Positions 14,187 to 28,100 of a DNA stretch of 64,000 nt are shown in pieces (positions within the stretch are counted from its first letter, which is position 1; each line of letters opens with the position of its first letter). This stretch comes from Diprion similis (Eukaryota > Arthropoda > Insecta > Hymenoptera > Diprionidae), in assembly GCF_021155765.1 (NCBI RefSeq), contig NC_060115.1, positions 11,326,493-11,390,492 of the forward strand. Reading direction: 5' to 3'. The notes under the pieces were generated by a model that ran no database searches, was not told the origin of the DNA, and was given only the letters and a program-made list of their open reading frames with translations. A program made the position numbers and the translations under genes.

Positions 14187-15652
14187 GACAATGGCCCTAT
14201 AATTAAAATAAGTTTGATTCCACGGAAATGACGTGAAAATTTTTTTTTACCAACTTTTATTAACTAGATAATCAAATTATGATAGAATTAAACTCGAAAG
14301 ATTACGTGAACAATGGTACGTCTCGAACATAGATCTTAGATCCATATTTACAAACACTACACCCTAAGAATTTAACTATTTTAAACATTTCTCCTACTTT
14401 TAAAGTCTTACGAAAATTTTACAGGCACACATCCGTTATTATTTCTTCCAAAACACTCCATATGTGAAATAAAAAGAAACAAACCAGCGTTTGCAAATGA
14501 TCTGAAATATTTTCACTGAAAATTACAAAATTCTATCCTTGAAACAACAAATCACTGTTACACAGCTAAGAATAAACAACATTCATTGCTATAATAATAT
14601 TACAATAATAATAATGTAAGAATATATATTTATGCTATTATGTGATAACTGGTGATCATGATATTTCAATATTGATTCAATTGTCATTCACTCGATTGAT
14701 AATCCATAATAGTATTAATGACGTGATTGATTATTGCTAATTAATAGAATTGTTGCAGGGTGATTTATTCTTTTTTCGTTTTTTTTTTTTCTTATTTCTG
14801 CTATAATGTAATATTGAGTCGTACACTTGTACGTGATATGAGTAGAAAATAGGATTCAACAATTAAGACACTTAGTTGAGTATATCGCAGTCGTTGTAGG
14901 AAGTGTACTGATGCCGCCTTGCCTTTAACCCTGACCTGGGCTATTTTTAATTGATTTATCTTTCATTTTCTTTTATTTTTCCCCTAATTTTCAGAATGTA
15001 AAAAACGAATACATACACTTGATTATAGCATGGTATCTATATTGAATCAGCATCTAGCAGTTCATCAGTTTTCATATGACCGAAAATCAGAATTGAAATG
15101 AATGGTCTAAACCTATGGTCCGAAACAATAAATTGTGGCAGTTGTATATCACGACGTGTTCTAAATTGGATGAGAACAGTATATTATGCATTTCAAAGAG
15201 GAACGGAATTCTATTCCAGGTGAACATCTATAACTCAAAGAAGTTTGCATACTGTATTATATATAAGGTAGATTGTTGACACGTAAATTATAACGGTTTC
15301 TATAAATGTCTAATCTGTTGAAATAAATAATCTACGAAAAAGCTTATTACAAAAGTATTAAATATCTGATCTCTATACCTCGAAATATTATGAAAGCAAC
15401 GCATTAATTCGAGCGAAGTTTTGAATAAAAATTAAAATTATTAAATAATAAATAGGCTTACAAGTGGCATAGCACGGGGTGCATTTCCTAACACGACTTT
15501 GGCTTTGACAAAATACACCCACATTGATACCTAGTTACGGTAACATATAAAATGCAATATTCATACGATTGATATTGCTTTTCTGTCTGTCTTTATAAAC
15601 TTCCGAAATTAGAAATGAATTTCTTATAATTTTAAAATAACCGTGCCGACGG

Positions 15653-18600
15653 CTACCTCATTTGTAATTTTCTTTGTTGCCAAACTCCGAATTTTCTATA
15701 GGCAGTGTTCAACAGCTGGTTCAGGTGACTAGTCAAGTGTTGACTGACTGCCGAAAACTCCCTCTGAATACGATCCTGTACAAATACAATCGAAATAGCC
15801 TTGAGAAAAAGTTCTACGTCAAAAACTAGAATTCACTTTATCAGTAACATCAAGTTACAGATGCGTCGAAATACGCGAATCAATGAATTATTCTCCGAAG
15901 ATTGATTCTTACCTCAAATGGCTTCAGCCTTGCAGAATGAAATCTGTGAAGAGCCTCATGCATACGAACAGCCTTCTCCTCAAGCTGGGGAGTGTTCGGT
16001 GGAAAACTCTTCCAAAAATGCCTTAACAATTCGCACGTACACATGTACATATTACGTAATTCTTTCTCCAAATCCTTCGGAATTAATTCTGTAACAGAAA
16101 GGGCCAGTACATCAATTTTTACCACATACTTGGCGATTAGAGAAAAGTGCAGAACAGCTTGCAACCCATGTCATTGGCCTCTGGAAGTTTACTTGCAACT
16201 GAAAAAAGTTTCACGAACTTTTGAAAAAAAATCCAGGGTACTTACGTCCTAAACTATCTTCTCGAAAGCCTTTCATAAGAGCACCACCAGGCGTAAGTTC
16301 TCCCAAGGCAGATACTGCGGCTGCTGGGCTAACTAAAGAGGTTGCTGCATGTCTAGGTACATGGTTTCCATTCACCCAATTGCTTGCTTCTCTTCTGAGT
16401 TGCGTCAAGGTGACTTGAAGTTCTTCGTTAGTGGCTTCTGCACTTCCGCTACCCGGTACTGGTCCATGTAAATATCTATCAATGTGAGACAGATTGAGGG
16501 GGGCTGTGGTCTTTGCATTTAAGTCACAGCTGGCATCAAGATCATCGTATACTAATTTCTCTTGTATCCTAAGCTGTAAAATGATATAAAATATTGATTA
16601 ATAATAATTTTTCACAAACAAATGCATTCTGTTGACCTCACAATGCAACCAATGATTCAGCTAAACTACCCACTTTTTTGGCTTTGGCACGATCTTCGAT
16701 CTGGTTGGCAGTTTCAGTTTTAGTTGTTGATAAAGTTGTTGTTCCGTTTAAATGAAGTTGATTCGTATCTTGCGAAGTATTTGCGGTGCTTGCTTTCAGC
16801 ACCATAATACTATGTTGATTAAACCTTTTGATCATGCTTTGGTGTACAATGTTGCCAGAGGCTTTATCAGATTTTCCTGACCCACTACCGTAATTTTCGT
16901 CAATAGATTTGTCTTCAAATGAAGAAATATCAACCAATGGGTCATTGATCCCCGTTTGAATATCTTTTTTCAACTCTTGGTCATCTATTTTGGCACATTC
17001 GGTGAAAAGATCTTTGGTCCCTGCGTTTATACGATCTCGATGGAAATAATGAGATTGGAAGAACTTTGTCCAAAAATCAGACTCCGACATTTTTTGCGGG
17101 ACATTTTCTACATGCTTTTTTTTCACCGCAGGATATGTTTTGAATATACATTCGATTATGTCTACCGTTAAATTGTATTTCAAACCATTACATCCATCTG
17201 TTTGCGGCTTGATGTCAGCCTGAAAAATATGTTAACAAGATTAGGTACATTCATTTTACAAGAAATTGAAATATTGTTGTTGTTTATTACCAAAAAAGCG
17301 CCGTTGACTCCAATATCCTGACGCTGACCTTTCTTTGCTTGAGTATACTCAGCTGCGTGTTGAGCCCAGAATTCCTCAGAAGATATAACTTGTGTGATTA
17401 CGAGATCACGATAGAGCTGTAGCAAGGTTGGATTTTCTTGCAACATTCTGTAAAAATCATACAGAAATGAACATTGGCTTCATTTTGGATAAACCAGTTC
17501 TGAAAATAAAATAAATGTACCTGTCCTGTGAAATACGAAAACAAATTATTTAGACAGCAAATTACATAACTTGCAAACAATTTCAGGGCTACTTGTTTAC
17601 TTTGTTGAGCAGATTAGACGTGCGCAATGATACATTCTAATCAGCCAATGCTCGTTCATCGGACAGGTATAGCTTTATTTAATGTGACAAGATATATAGA
17701 CTGTGACTAGAAATGGATAAATGTTTAAGTATGAGAACAGTGTGGGATATTGATAGAGTGAGGCTGTTCTTACATCTATAGCAAGGATATGAAGACTTGA
17801 TCTTTAATTATTATGAATAATCAAGAATTTAGATGTGAAATATCGTAAAAGACTGCTGTTTTTCCATTACGTATATACCTTCGTGATGGGAGAAGATATT
17901 TCCACGCGAGATGCAGTATGATACAGTATCCTTAGCTTTTTTTCGCCCCCATGATTAAAAATGCTTCTGGAAAAATATTAAATATTCAGACGAAATATGG
18001 AAGTATTTTTGTACCGTAATAGATTTTCTTCAATTTTATTCATTAATTTTCCCTCTCTCATTTCTCTCTTTACATTACTCAATTCACAAGTCAAATTGCA
18101 GTTTATTCCGAAGCAAAAAAAACTACAGATCTGTATCAAATTGGGCTTACACAATGTAAAATTATATACGTAAAGGTAAAGTAGCCACCTTTATTTTCAA
18201 TAGTAAAATCACTTCTGCTAATTGACTCTAAATATATCGTGAGCTAAATTCACATTCCATTGTTGTCATTTTTTTCAATTACTGCAAAACTAAGCGCAAT
18301 AAGGACCTACAAATTTTTGTCAATCAGTCTTTTCCGATGAAAATACGTATAACCCAGTGCCAAAGAGATGGATACTAGGGACACCTTTAGTATGCTTATT
18401 TGACCAGGGACTTTGTACTTCGCAGAAGTTTACTCTCAGAAGAGTAATTAATTCTTTTAATGTCATCAAAGCCCTGTCTTCGTAGCCTTGTTTTACCGTG
18501 ATAAAGCAAAGCACACATATATTTAGCAAACTCAACTCAACTCATTCTAAAATTGCAAAATACTCGTTTGTTTTCAACTTTTTTTTAGTTAATGTTACCA

Positions 18601-19316
18601 AAGTCAACCTTGTACGATTGATTACTACTTTAGGCATGTCGAAGTGAATATTGATTAGGCACTTGGAAACTGAGGCCCCATATCTCACCTATTTTTTTCT
18701 TCTAATTCTTTGTTGACCTTTCTTTTAAACTTGGGTAAAAGTTGTTGCAACAATTCTTTGACGTCATCCCTATCCTTGATCTGCGCCTCCTGCCCATTTC
18801 TATTTACAAAGTGAAATGTAGACGAGGATCCATCGTGAAGAACAACTTGTAGTTGAATTTTTGCTTTACCCTCTGGCGATATTTTTTGAACTAGAATGAA
18901 TAATGAAAATTGAGTAAATGAGTACATTTCAAATACCCGACGTACGTTGAAAAATATTACAAATTTCAAATTATCATAATAATATAGCACATCTGTAAAG
19001 CAACATCACAAGGATGTGGGAAGTCCTGGAGATTTCGCAAATCGATAAAACTCATCAGACTGAAGTAAGAAAGAAAAGAAGCCGGCTGATGTTTGCATAT
19101 GATGTTTCAGTTTCACAAGAGTTTTTTAACGAATACAGCACAATCATTTCATCAAGCCTTACGTTTAATATCAGCGTATTTGTGACTAACGGAAACAGTG
19201 TCCCTGTTATCCAACATCCATGCTATCCTCTCGTTCATTACGTACAAAGTGCCATCGCCCTTTTTATAACGAACTTGGCCCACTTGCATCAAAACATCTT
19301 CGGAAGAAGTAGTCAT
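15653..19316 (-). CDS. GTF2H1: General transcription factor IIH subunit 1 (p62/Tfb1)
   Basis: p62 is a core subunit of TFIIH, acting in RNA polymerase II promoter opening and nucleotide excision repair. Exons, 5' to 3': 19316-19163, 18890-18689, 17447-17291, 17219-16674, 16573-16246, 16088-15913, 15775-15653; 1686 nt, 561 aa (the human protein is 548). All introns are GT-AG and phases agree. Residues 1-110 form the PH-like domain, with YADIK and [14 protein letters not shown]. Two BSD domains follow, around 120-155 (VISSEEFWA) and 180-235 ([30 protein letters not shown]). The C-terminal part carries [43 protein letters not shown] and a final helical [12 protein letters not shown]. The start, MTTSSEDVL, matches the family. 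The second intron (about 1.2 kb) is the longest and holds no exon that fits the protein. Confidence 0.96.
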
Positions 19317-22264
19317 GGTGGATGTATTTCTTCAACTAATGTATCTGAAAATTTTCATTCATTTTAAAACTCTACAACGATTTAAATCCTTCTTCCAAAC
19401 GTTGAAAAGAAGTTTCAATCCAATGTAGCATTCAAGTTGAATCTTAAAAAGGTACGTATTTACACGGAATCAAACTTTTTTAGGTGTTATATCGCCTAAA
19501 ATATCTCTTTATACAGTCCTCGAAAAAAAAAAAAAAAAATGAATAAATAATTCCATAACAGATTACGTATTGCTTAATGTTAATGGTGCCACTTTTTAAT
19601 TTGTATTAAATAACAAAACTCAGGTGAGTATTTATTGTAAAAGAATATAGTAAATAATGGATATAAAGAAACAAAACTAATGCCGCAGTTTTTAAAAAAT
19701 CTTTTCATTTTTCTTTTTTTCTTCCTTTGAATACACAGAAGTATACGTAATATATGGACGTGTAGAAAAATGTGTGTATGATAATAACGTGATAAATGCC
19801 ATTTGATTTTGACAGATCATCGGTAATGAGGATCCTTTCTCGGAAATAAAATAAATAATTGTTCAAAGGTAAATGTAAAATTAGAACGATAGATCCGAGC
19901 CAATGACGCGAGGTGAAAGATTAACGGGCAGAATGTTTCGTCAGCGATAGTGATACGTGCATACAATGTATGTATAAGGTACTACGAGTAGACACTAGAC
20001 AGTCTCAATTATAAGAGAAGACTTGTTTGTCAAAGTCATCCTTGAATATCCGAAAATTCCATGTGAATGAAACTTTCTTTATAATAGGCATTCGAAGATG
20101 AGTGATAAAGATCGAATCGAAAATACGAGGCACAGCACAATGCGGCGAGGCAGATGTCATAATCTGTGAATGAAAAGCGGGGTAAAAAATTCTCAGTTCT
20201 CTCTCTCAACGGCGAGACACCACGCAACAGCGATGCGGCGTACCCGTGTACCCTACTTTTTATAACGTTCAAAACGTCACTATTTCACTAATATTCATCA
20301 CTATAAAGTATCAGACCGATGTGTAAACATTGACTACGGTTTATGTGGGTGAAATGAAGTTGATATCGTGCTATTTACCGGTGAAAAATCGTGACAAAGT
20401 TAGGAGCGATCTACGGGAACCTCCCGCGACACAGCCATGTGCAGAAACACACATCTGCGAAAGCATCGCGAAGACGGTTACGGACGGTACAACACCATCG
20501 ACCAGCGGCCGACGCTGGAATACCGCGCTAACAACACACGAACCGACTGACGTCCGGTTTAATATCTCGCGACGAATACTCCTCGTGATTTAAGGAAAGT
20601 TTTGCTGCTTGAACGAGGTCTCAGGGGGTCTTTTATTTTGTGTAAATAATTATTGCAAAATAGATTACTATCGTCGTTTATTACTTGTTAAGGAAATACG
20701 TCAAAGTATGATCATCGTCGTTTCAATAAATTATTCTTCCGCTATATTACCCACAATTCAAAATCGATTACCGCCCTGACGCGCTGAATTCAGATTTCAG
20801 ATTCAGAAAATGATGTTACGATATATTCTTCGGTCAATGACTGAACTCTGAAGTCTTTTTGAGAACGTTATTATTCTAATGAGGTTTCATGTGTCTTAAT
20901 GGGATTGCGGGTTAAACAGCTCTCGTCGATAAAGAAGTTACCGGCTTCTTACGATTCCATGCTCACTTACCCGTCGAGTACCGATCGAGAAAATTTTCCC
21001 GGGGGTAACCGACTTTGAATTTTTACATCAACGGACCGAATAACCTTTTCAAATATACTTTGAGATAATTTATTATTATGTATTTTTTTTATACATTCCG
21101 ATAACGTGATTTACAATTTTTACTGCGGTTTACGAGTTTGAACTTAGAAATTCCAGTTTTGTAGATCCTGCAACTGTGCTTGTTGTAAAAGTAATGTCTT
21201 CTCTTTAACGACTTTTAATGCTTGACTGACACAATGGAAGGTAATTTCTTAATTAAAGAATTGAAGAGAAAAAGAGGCTAATTACAATTCTGCTCTATTT
21301 TTTTTTCTCGGAGACTAATTAAAAGTGCTCTCCACAGTCTACATCCTTATGACACTCATGCTGAGCATTTTATTATGAAGCTCTCGAAGAGAAACCAGAT
21401 CGACTTATTTCCCTATTTTGAAAATTAGTCGAACTAAGATTTAACTGATCCATCACTACAACGCAAACATAGCATTGGTTTACTAGAAGACAGACAATAT
21501 ATTATGAAATTTGCCAAGAAAATAAAAATTCTGGGGTGTGGAGCCATTTAATTCAAACGCAGAGTTACAACTTTAGTACGGTTTTTAATACCTATCACAA
21601 TAAGTGTTACCGATAAATATATTCCATATCTACCAGTCAGAAGTAAGCTTATTTCAGGTATAAGACTTGATACATGGATAAAGGGCAAATATGAAACCTA
21701 TGTTATTCCTCTCCAATCTTCTTTGTAAATTGAGCTATAGAACAATTAGCAATGAAACCCTAAGAAACATTAATTGATTTGACAAGTTTTGAGATTAATT
21801 TGCAAGGTTTTTCTCAATTTCCTCAAAAATATTCATTGTTTTCTCACATTTTCTTAATTCAATACATTCGAATTCATATACCTATGTATATGGTCTGATT
21901 ATACCTTAGAAAATAATTTGTATAATCAATTTGAGGAGATGTACATTTTTAAGAGTTGTGTCATCTTCTGAAATCTAATAACTAATGTCTGTTCTTCTAA
22001 ATATAAATCAGCCAATGATATGTCACTGAGGATCACCAAAAATGTATTTACTTGTTTGAAAGTTAGATCAGCATGGCAATAAATATCCTACCTCAGTCCC
22101 CCTCATACACACATAAAATGAAAGTATCACCTTTCAGTCAATATCATGTCACGGTCATGTCGAAGGTTGCCATAGCAATAACGTCCCTCAACTCTTATTT
22201 TTAGGCCCATCATAATTTGAATTGAGTAGTTTCTTCACTTGTCTGATTGTTTCATAGAAGGATA
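19317..22264. other. Intergenic region between divergent GTF2H1 (-) and the PG-rich gene (+)
   Basis: This spacer must hold the GTF2H1 promoter, probably in the GC-richer stretch around 20160-20580, where both strands show short open frames without protein character. A 17-base A run lies at 19523-19539. The remaining part, about 20600-22260, shows no gene. Confidence 0.5.
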
Positions 22265-23500
22265 ATGTGGGTGTGCCGCAAAGGTGTATCACAAGTGTGA
22301 TCTACTTTACACAGTTACACATCGACACTGATTCACTATATAGAAGACTTACCGAATCATATTATTAACACAGTTTTTCGCATTGATAATTCGAATACCA
22401 GGATACTAATTGCTTGATATTTTACAGATTTTGAATATGTGGTGCGGAAACAGGAGCTTCAGAAAATAGCTTTTGGCTCAGGATGCGAGAGGGATACTTC
22501 ATCCAAAAAGGGAATGACTCCGTTCATGCGACATTACATATATGAAGATTTTCCAAACATTTCCCCTACCAAGTATAATCCTCTGGATGCATTCAAAGCC
22601 ATTAACACCAAGGTTCTCTGGATAAAAAATTTCAACAAAAACAGTCATATTCTTCAACAACATTATCTCTTTTTTCCAGCCTTGTCCTTGTGCTATCAGC
22701 AGAAAGGGGTACAGTGGAATTGCTCGTTTTGCAGATACTTCGAATCATGGCGATGATCATCCTTCGCCTGCTGAATACAGCATTAGTACATTTCCTCCGA
22801 AAGTCAAACAATCGAAATGTCCGTTTTCATCCACAGCAAAACGACAGACTAATTCGATCAACAAAAATCCAGGGTATTACCTTCAATTACCACTAATTAC
22901 TTTGACTTATCCAAACAAGAAATTAATGCTCCAATATCGCTGAGATAACATATATGATGCATGTATCAAATTGATTAACAATATTTATAAGTATAAAAGC
23001 AACTACATGAACAGAAACTGTTTCAGGCCAGGTACTCACTTGCCTGGAGGTAAACGTCAAATTATGTATGACCATAGTTTTGGTGGGCGTATGAAGATGC
23101 GCTTAGGTGTTGAGCTCAAGTGCTGTCAGCGAAATACTGACATTTGTGACCTGTGTCAGAGAAAACCGCGTGGTGATTATTGGCACAGACGTAACAAAAA
23201 CTTTTTATGCAGACCGTGCATGCTCACGGAACATAGGGAACACAAACTATACAATGCGCCTCAACTCAAAGAATTTCATGCAAGTTTAAAAAAATATTGT
23301 TACGTTCTGAATGCCACAGTTTTTTGGGGCCATCAAAAAACAGAATTTGTAATTCATTATTTACATTTCAGAAAATACGAGATTGCTCAGAGATACATCG
23401 TCACGAAGGGATGCCTGCCAAAATATGGCTTATGCATCCGCAAGCTATACAAAAATGGAACCGATGCGAAGCATATCTCTCAGCTTATCTTATAGACTAA
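22265..23500 (+). CDS. Small PG-rich protein with a C4 zinc-binding-like cluster, possibly ciliary/sperm-tail; family not recognised
   Basis: Exons: 22265-22283, 22428-22612, 22680-22873, 23027-23279, 23372-23500; 780 nt, 259 aa. The first exon (only 19 nt) is the weakest call. Near the N-terminus, KIAFGSGCERD, and at about residues 130-141, NPGPGTHLPGG, resemble the proline-glycine motifs of SHIPPO/sperm-tail PG-rich repeat proteins, which bind axonemal microtubules. After that comes CDLC (173-176) and CRPC (194-197) followed by TEHREH, a C-x2-C-x17-C-x2-C layout that could bind zinc. The last exon reads KIRDCSEIHRHEG and ends in a tryptophan-containing EAYLSAYLID. Keeping that last frame requires intron 4 to begin with GCAAGT after 23279, a GC-AG intron. 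A GT donor at 23284 would shift to a frame with less protein-like sequence. A phase-0 GTTCTG donor further downstream is the other alternative. Function is inferred only. Confidence 0.6.
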
Positions 23501-25156
23501 TTTCCAATTTCTTATCGAGTAAAAACTACTTTGATATGGTAAAAAGGGTATCGCTTATACATGTTTGATGTAAATGTTACAATTACATAAACGAATTTCA
23601 TAGTTTTTTATTACTATTGTTGTTAAATAGTTGTAATAACTTTGTAATGTGTGAAATTTATAATTAAAAAACGAACTAAGGTATCTATGCATCAGTTCAT
23701 TTACCTCTGGTTATTATGAAACGTGAGTAAGATCGCGAAGGATAGAGACCGATATATGAATAGATTACATTCATTTAATAAGCGACACGTATACATCAAT
23801 TCATTTTTAGGCATAATACACGTGATACAGATCTAAATGATTCTCATAATAGCAATACAATGAATTCTTTACTATTTCTAATATCTCTACTTGAGCACTA
23901 TTTACAGAAAGATTATATAAAAATATTTCGCATGTTAAATGGTTAAATGCCTCAAATAATATAATATAGTAGTGTTTAACTGTATTAGAATATTGTATAA
24001 CTATTATAGCTGTGTGTAACAGATAATATTTCATATTACACATTACGTATATGCGGTAATCAGTCAATCAGGAAAGAATTGCTTCTTGTCTAGATATTAA
24101 AAATATGCGCAGAGTAATACCACTTGTATCAATTGACGTATACTAACTGTATTGAAACAAGCTGTACTAAAAATATGTGTGAGGGCAAGTTTTACACTTA
24201 TTTTTCTATTCAATATAAGGTGTTATACGCAGGATAAGTTTGTGGTTTTGCAATTCCATAAAAAGATATTACATGAAATGTGGGTATGCACCATACATAT
24301 ATAACAACTAAGTGTTTAGTTTTAGCTGCTGAGAGGACTGCAAAAATCGATACAATTTGTAAATCAAGTATAAACAGTTTTGAATTGGAACGAAACCTAA
24401 TTATAAATTATTGTCACCGATTCAAGAATTGCTTTGATTTTAAAATAAAAGTTATTAAAGAAAAGGATTTATTTATATTAGAGATGATAGTTCTTAAAAA
24501 GTGTTATGAAATTTTCATATACGGCAACAAATCTAATACTGTTTTTGGGTTTATAAATATGTTCTGTAACTAAGATTAGTGGATCAACACCAGATACATG
24601 GTAACATTGAGTTAGATCCTTCGCATTATTATTGTTTTAAGGTAATGCAAACAGAAACTCCAAACAATATTTTAATATTGACTGAAATGAATACCGATTA
24701 TGTTTTGTAGCTGGAAATAGCAGTAAAGGTTTAATAACCGTATTCAAGATATTTTAAAAAACATTGTCGTTCACATAATAAAAAAGTTGTTAAAAACCAA
24801 CTTGCACACAATATTTCTGTTAAAAGAGTAGTTGACCTTCTATGTCAACTATGGCAATCCAATTAACAATTATACAAGCCTTTGAAAACATTTTTAATTG
24901 TAAGTTAATCAATAATCATAAATTATAATCAACGTTCCTTAACGTCTCACTGATCATGTGTAGAACTTAGAACTTGGAATATACCAACAGCTAGCTTTCA
25001 GCATCACAGAAATTTACAAGCAAAATTTGAATCGTCCTACTGCCCAAATTAATCAGAAATCCAATCCCTCAATACTCAAGGAATTGAAGAATCAGAACAA
25101 AAAGAACAAATCGTACAACTATAATATTGGAGCTTATAAAAATGGAAGCCAAAAAC
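23501..25156. other. Non-coding spacer between the convergent PG-rich gene and C2CD3
   Basis: AT-rich DNA between the 3' ends of two converging genes. It probably holds both 3' UTRs; several AATAAA/ATTAAA-type signals are present. No protein-like frame is seen. Confidence 0.6.
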
Positions 25157-28100
25157 TTAGCTATCAGTTGAAGAATTGTCACTCTCGTTTAGGCGACTGA
25201 TAAATAACGGTTTGTTAGTTTCCTCTGTAGGGTTTCCTCCATCTGGAGCTTGTCGAGTGACTACAGACACCGATGAATCGGATGACATTACGGAAACACT
25301 ATCAACAACACCTTGCCTTTGTTTAATAGAAGACGTATCTAAGGAAAGTGTAGTTGTTGACTCTGTACTATTACTAGTCATTAAATCATCAGAATTTAGT
25401 TTATCAGCTTCCGTAACGTCAATATTTTCGTCAGTATCATCGGACACCCCTGTTGGTGTCATTCTAAAGAAATCATTACCTTCTAAGCTTTTTGAAGTAT
25501 TTGCCTGAACTCTGTGCTGGCTAACCCCATCCGTGACCAAAGATGTATCAATTTCAATTAAGTTTCTAAGTCTACCCAACCCACTATTGATAGTAGCATT
25601 GAAAGTTTCTGCATATCTATTGTCCAACTCTTCTATTACAACTCCGTCATTTGTTGCATTTAAATTTTCCACGTCTTCATTAGAATTATTTGGGTTTGAA
25701 AAAGAATCAGATACGTGAACATTAGGAATTAACTGCTGGTACAGTAAGGGATTGAAAGTACTGTCCGAATCCATATGGCGGACATTAGAAGTCAGCAAGT
25801 GTGTCGTGAGCTCGTCAAATTCAGTAAAATCATCATTTTCCTCAGCGACTAATTCCTCACGAATCATCGTTGATACCTTATTTCTTTCATGTGTTATGTT
25901 GCTCACAGTAGTATCGGCAACATTGTTATTCTCATTGACATCTCTCGTTACCACATTAAGCTGTAAATTGATAGACGATGGAGTCTGATTTTTATAAGTT
26001 TCAGTACGCTGAATGTCCTGATGCTCTGTTTGCGTCGGAACAGTTCTCATATTAACTTCTTGATTACATTTTCTATTAGTGTGTGTATTGTTTTGTCGAA
26101 GACTAGCGATAAAATCGTGAATATTTCTTTTGATTGGAAAATTTCCTGCTGGTGGTGGTGCCGACGTCAGAGATGTTAATTTATCTAGTAAATGGTTTAT
26201 GTGCATTCTGGCGCCTCTTGTAGGTTGTTCAGCTACTTCGTCTCTCACATAACAATTATTAGAGTAGTCACCATGTCGATTCCCACCATCAAAATGTCCA
26301 TTCGAGAAACTCTGTCTGGACCGCACGTGTGAATTTGTAGAGTAACCGGTGTCTGTTAGATTTGGATCCGTACTTTCTGTGTTAGTGTTGTAATTATTTG
26401 GAACGTATCTATTGTGGATATCGATGAAAAAATTTGAATCCCGATATCTATTTGTTTGAGAGCATTGACTAGATAAATTGTTAGTTGCTTGTGGTAGAGG
26501 TTGCCAATCTTCTACATTACGAGGCGCAACTCTTACAGAGTGATCATTCACAGTGTTTCCATTTTGATGATGTGCAAGCTCTAAATCCGGCTCATCAGCA
26601 TCGAAGTCAGGATCAAAGTCAACATCAAAATCTTCATTTGTCACATCGTGCAATCGAGATTTCAATCGTTTTGTAATCTCATCCAACTCCGTCAACTTTT
26701 GCCTGTAATTGCAAGTCATGCACATAATAATTTACAATGCAAAATTGTGTTACGATAATTGCTTATATCTGTGTATAAAAATATGAAAATCCATAGACAA
26801 CAACATAGTAGGTTTGAACTCACTTGAGTGATTGGGACAAAAACGTCATAGAAACATCACCTAGACTATGACCGATGTCATTTCCTGGATCGTTTTCTAA
26901 TTGGCTATAACTCGTACAAAATCCATCATTATTGGTAATAGTATGGTTTTGTGATATTTGTTCTACAGGAGGAAGAAAAGTTTCTGAAAGAACACCAGTA
27001 TTCTGTGGAATATAGGATGCTGTCAATTGCGATATTTGTTGATGTGGAATACTTGTGCTAGAAGTCGATTTGGTGAACATTGAGATATTTTCCAGCGGTG
27101 TAATAGTGACCTATACAAAAAAATACGGAAATAACAAATAATTATTTTTTCTTCAATATGTTGACGGCATTCGTTCAACGAGGGTTCATATTTCATGTAC
27201 TTACTTTTATCTGACCGTTGCATTTGCCAGTAAAATCCATAATATGAAACCAACCGGACACAAGAGGAAACCCAGCAAGTAATATGGATAAATCAACAGC
27301 TGCAAAACCAATAACTATATCCCTATTCAAGTCAAAATTTGAATTTGTCATAGGATCTGACAGTCGCCAGATCTTTAAAATCATCCTTTTCTGCTCCTAC
27401 AACATAAATTTCATATCAGTTAGAACTAATATGACGTGCAATAAATAGATTTTTCCAATTATAAGACAAGTTCAGAAAACACATCTGAATTCATCGACAT
27501 ATCTTTTTCCCAAAGAATAATATGTGCCAAGTGTGCAATTTACATATTTTCAGCACTTGTGAAGTAAAACATCAGACGAATACCGAATTTACGAGAATAA
27601 GCTATGAATGAATAAAATCATGCATTACATTTACGAGTAAGTCAGAAGAGAGACGTGTATCGCATCTCCATTCCCACTTTGGACTGCAGCTGTTAGGAAA
27701 GATGTTCGTGATTTTGTACGAGCCAAATTCTGTTCCATTATCTTGTTCCACAGGTTGAAAAGTTACATATGTACTTGGCTCAACAGCTCCTTCAATTTTT
27801 TCTACTTTAGGTAAGTGCAAGGCACATTCAATCTCTACATGAGCCCTAAATGATGATTCCTCATCTATGTGTATCATCATATTTCTTAAATCATCACGTG
27901 TAACAGATTTCTCTGTAATCAGTGGTTTGGGATTTGGGTTTGAGTAACTTGTGCTTGGAACTTGATTTACAGTATCATCATACTCTGCGCCAACTCCAAC
28001 ACTTCTATACATCTCAGTGGGCATACCGTAATTGTCTCTGGGGCTACTTTCCAAAGAAGAAATACTGTCATTACTCAATGGCTCTAAGTCAATTTGCTCT

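Larger units (their letters stand above)
9712..15652. other. Long non-coding interval between the QSER1/PRR12-like and GTF2H1 genes
   Basis: No coding exon could be supported. The interval must hold the promoter and any 5' exons of the minus-strand QSER1/PRR12-like gene. Two islands are richer in GC than the surroundings, at about 12360-12640 (including a CGCCATCTATCGATT stretch) and 13375-13640, and are the best places to look for transcription start sites. The part next to 15652 is likely GTF2H1 3' UTR. Confidence 0.5.

Noticed and set aside
18320-18535. Minus-strand open frame inside GTF2H1 intron 2
   Set aside because: The flanking exons join directly into the conserved EEKNRMLQENP sequence in correct phase, leaving no room for an extra exon.
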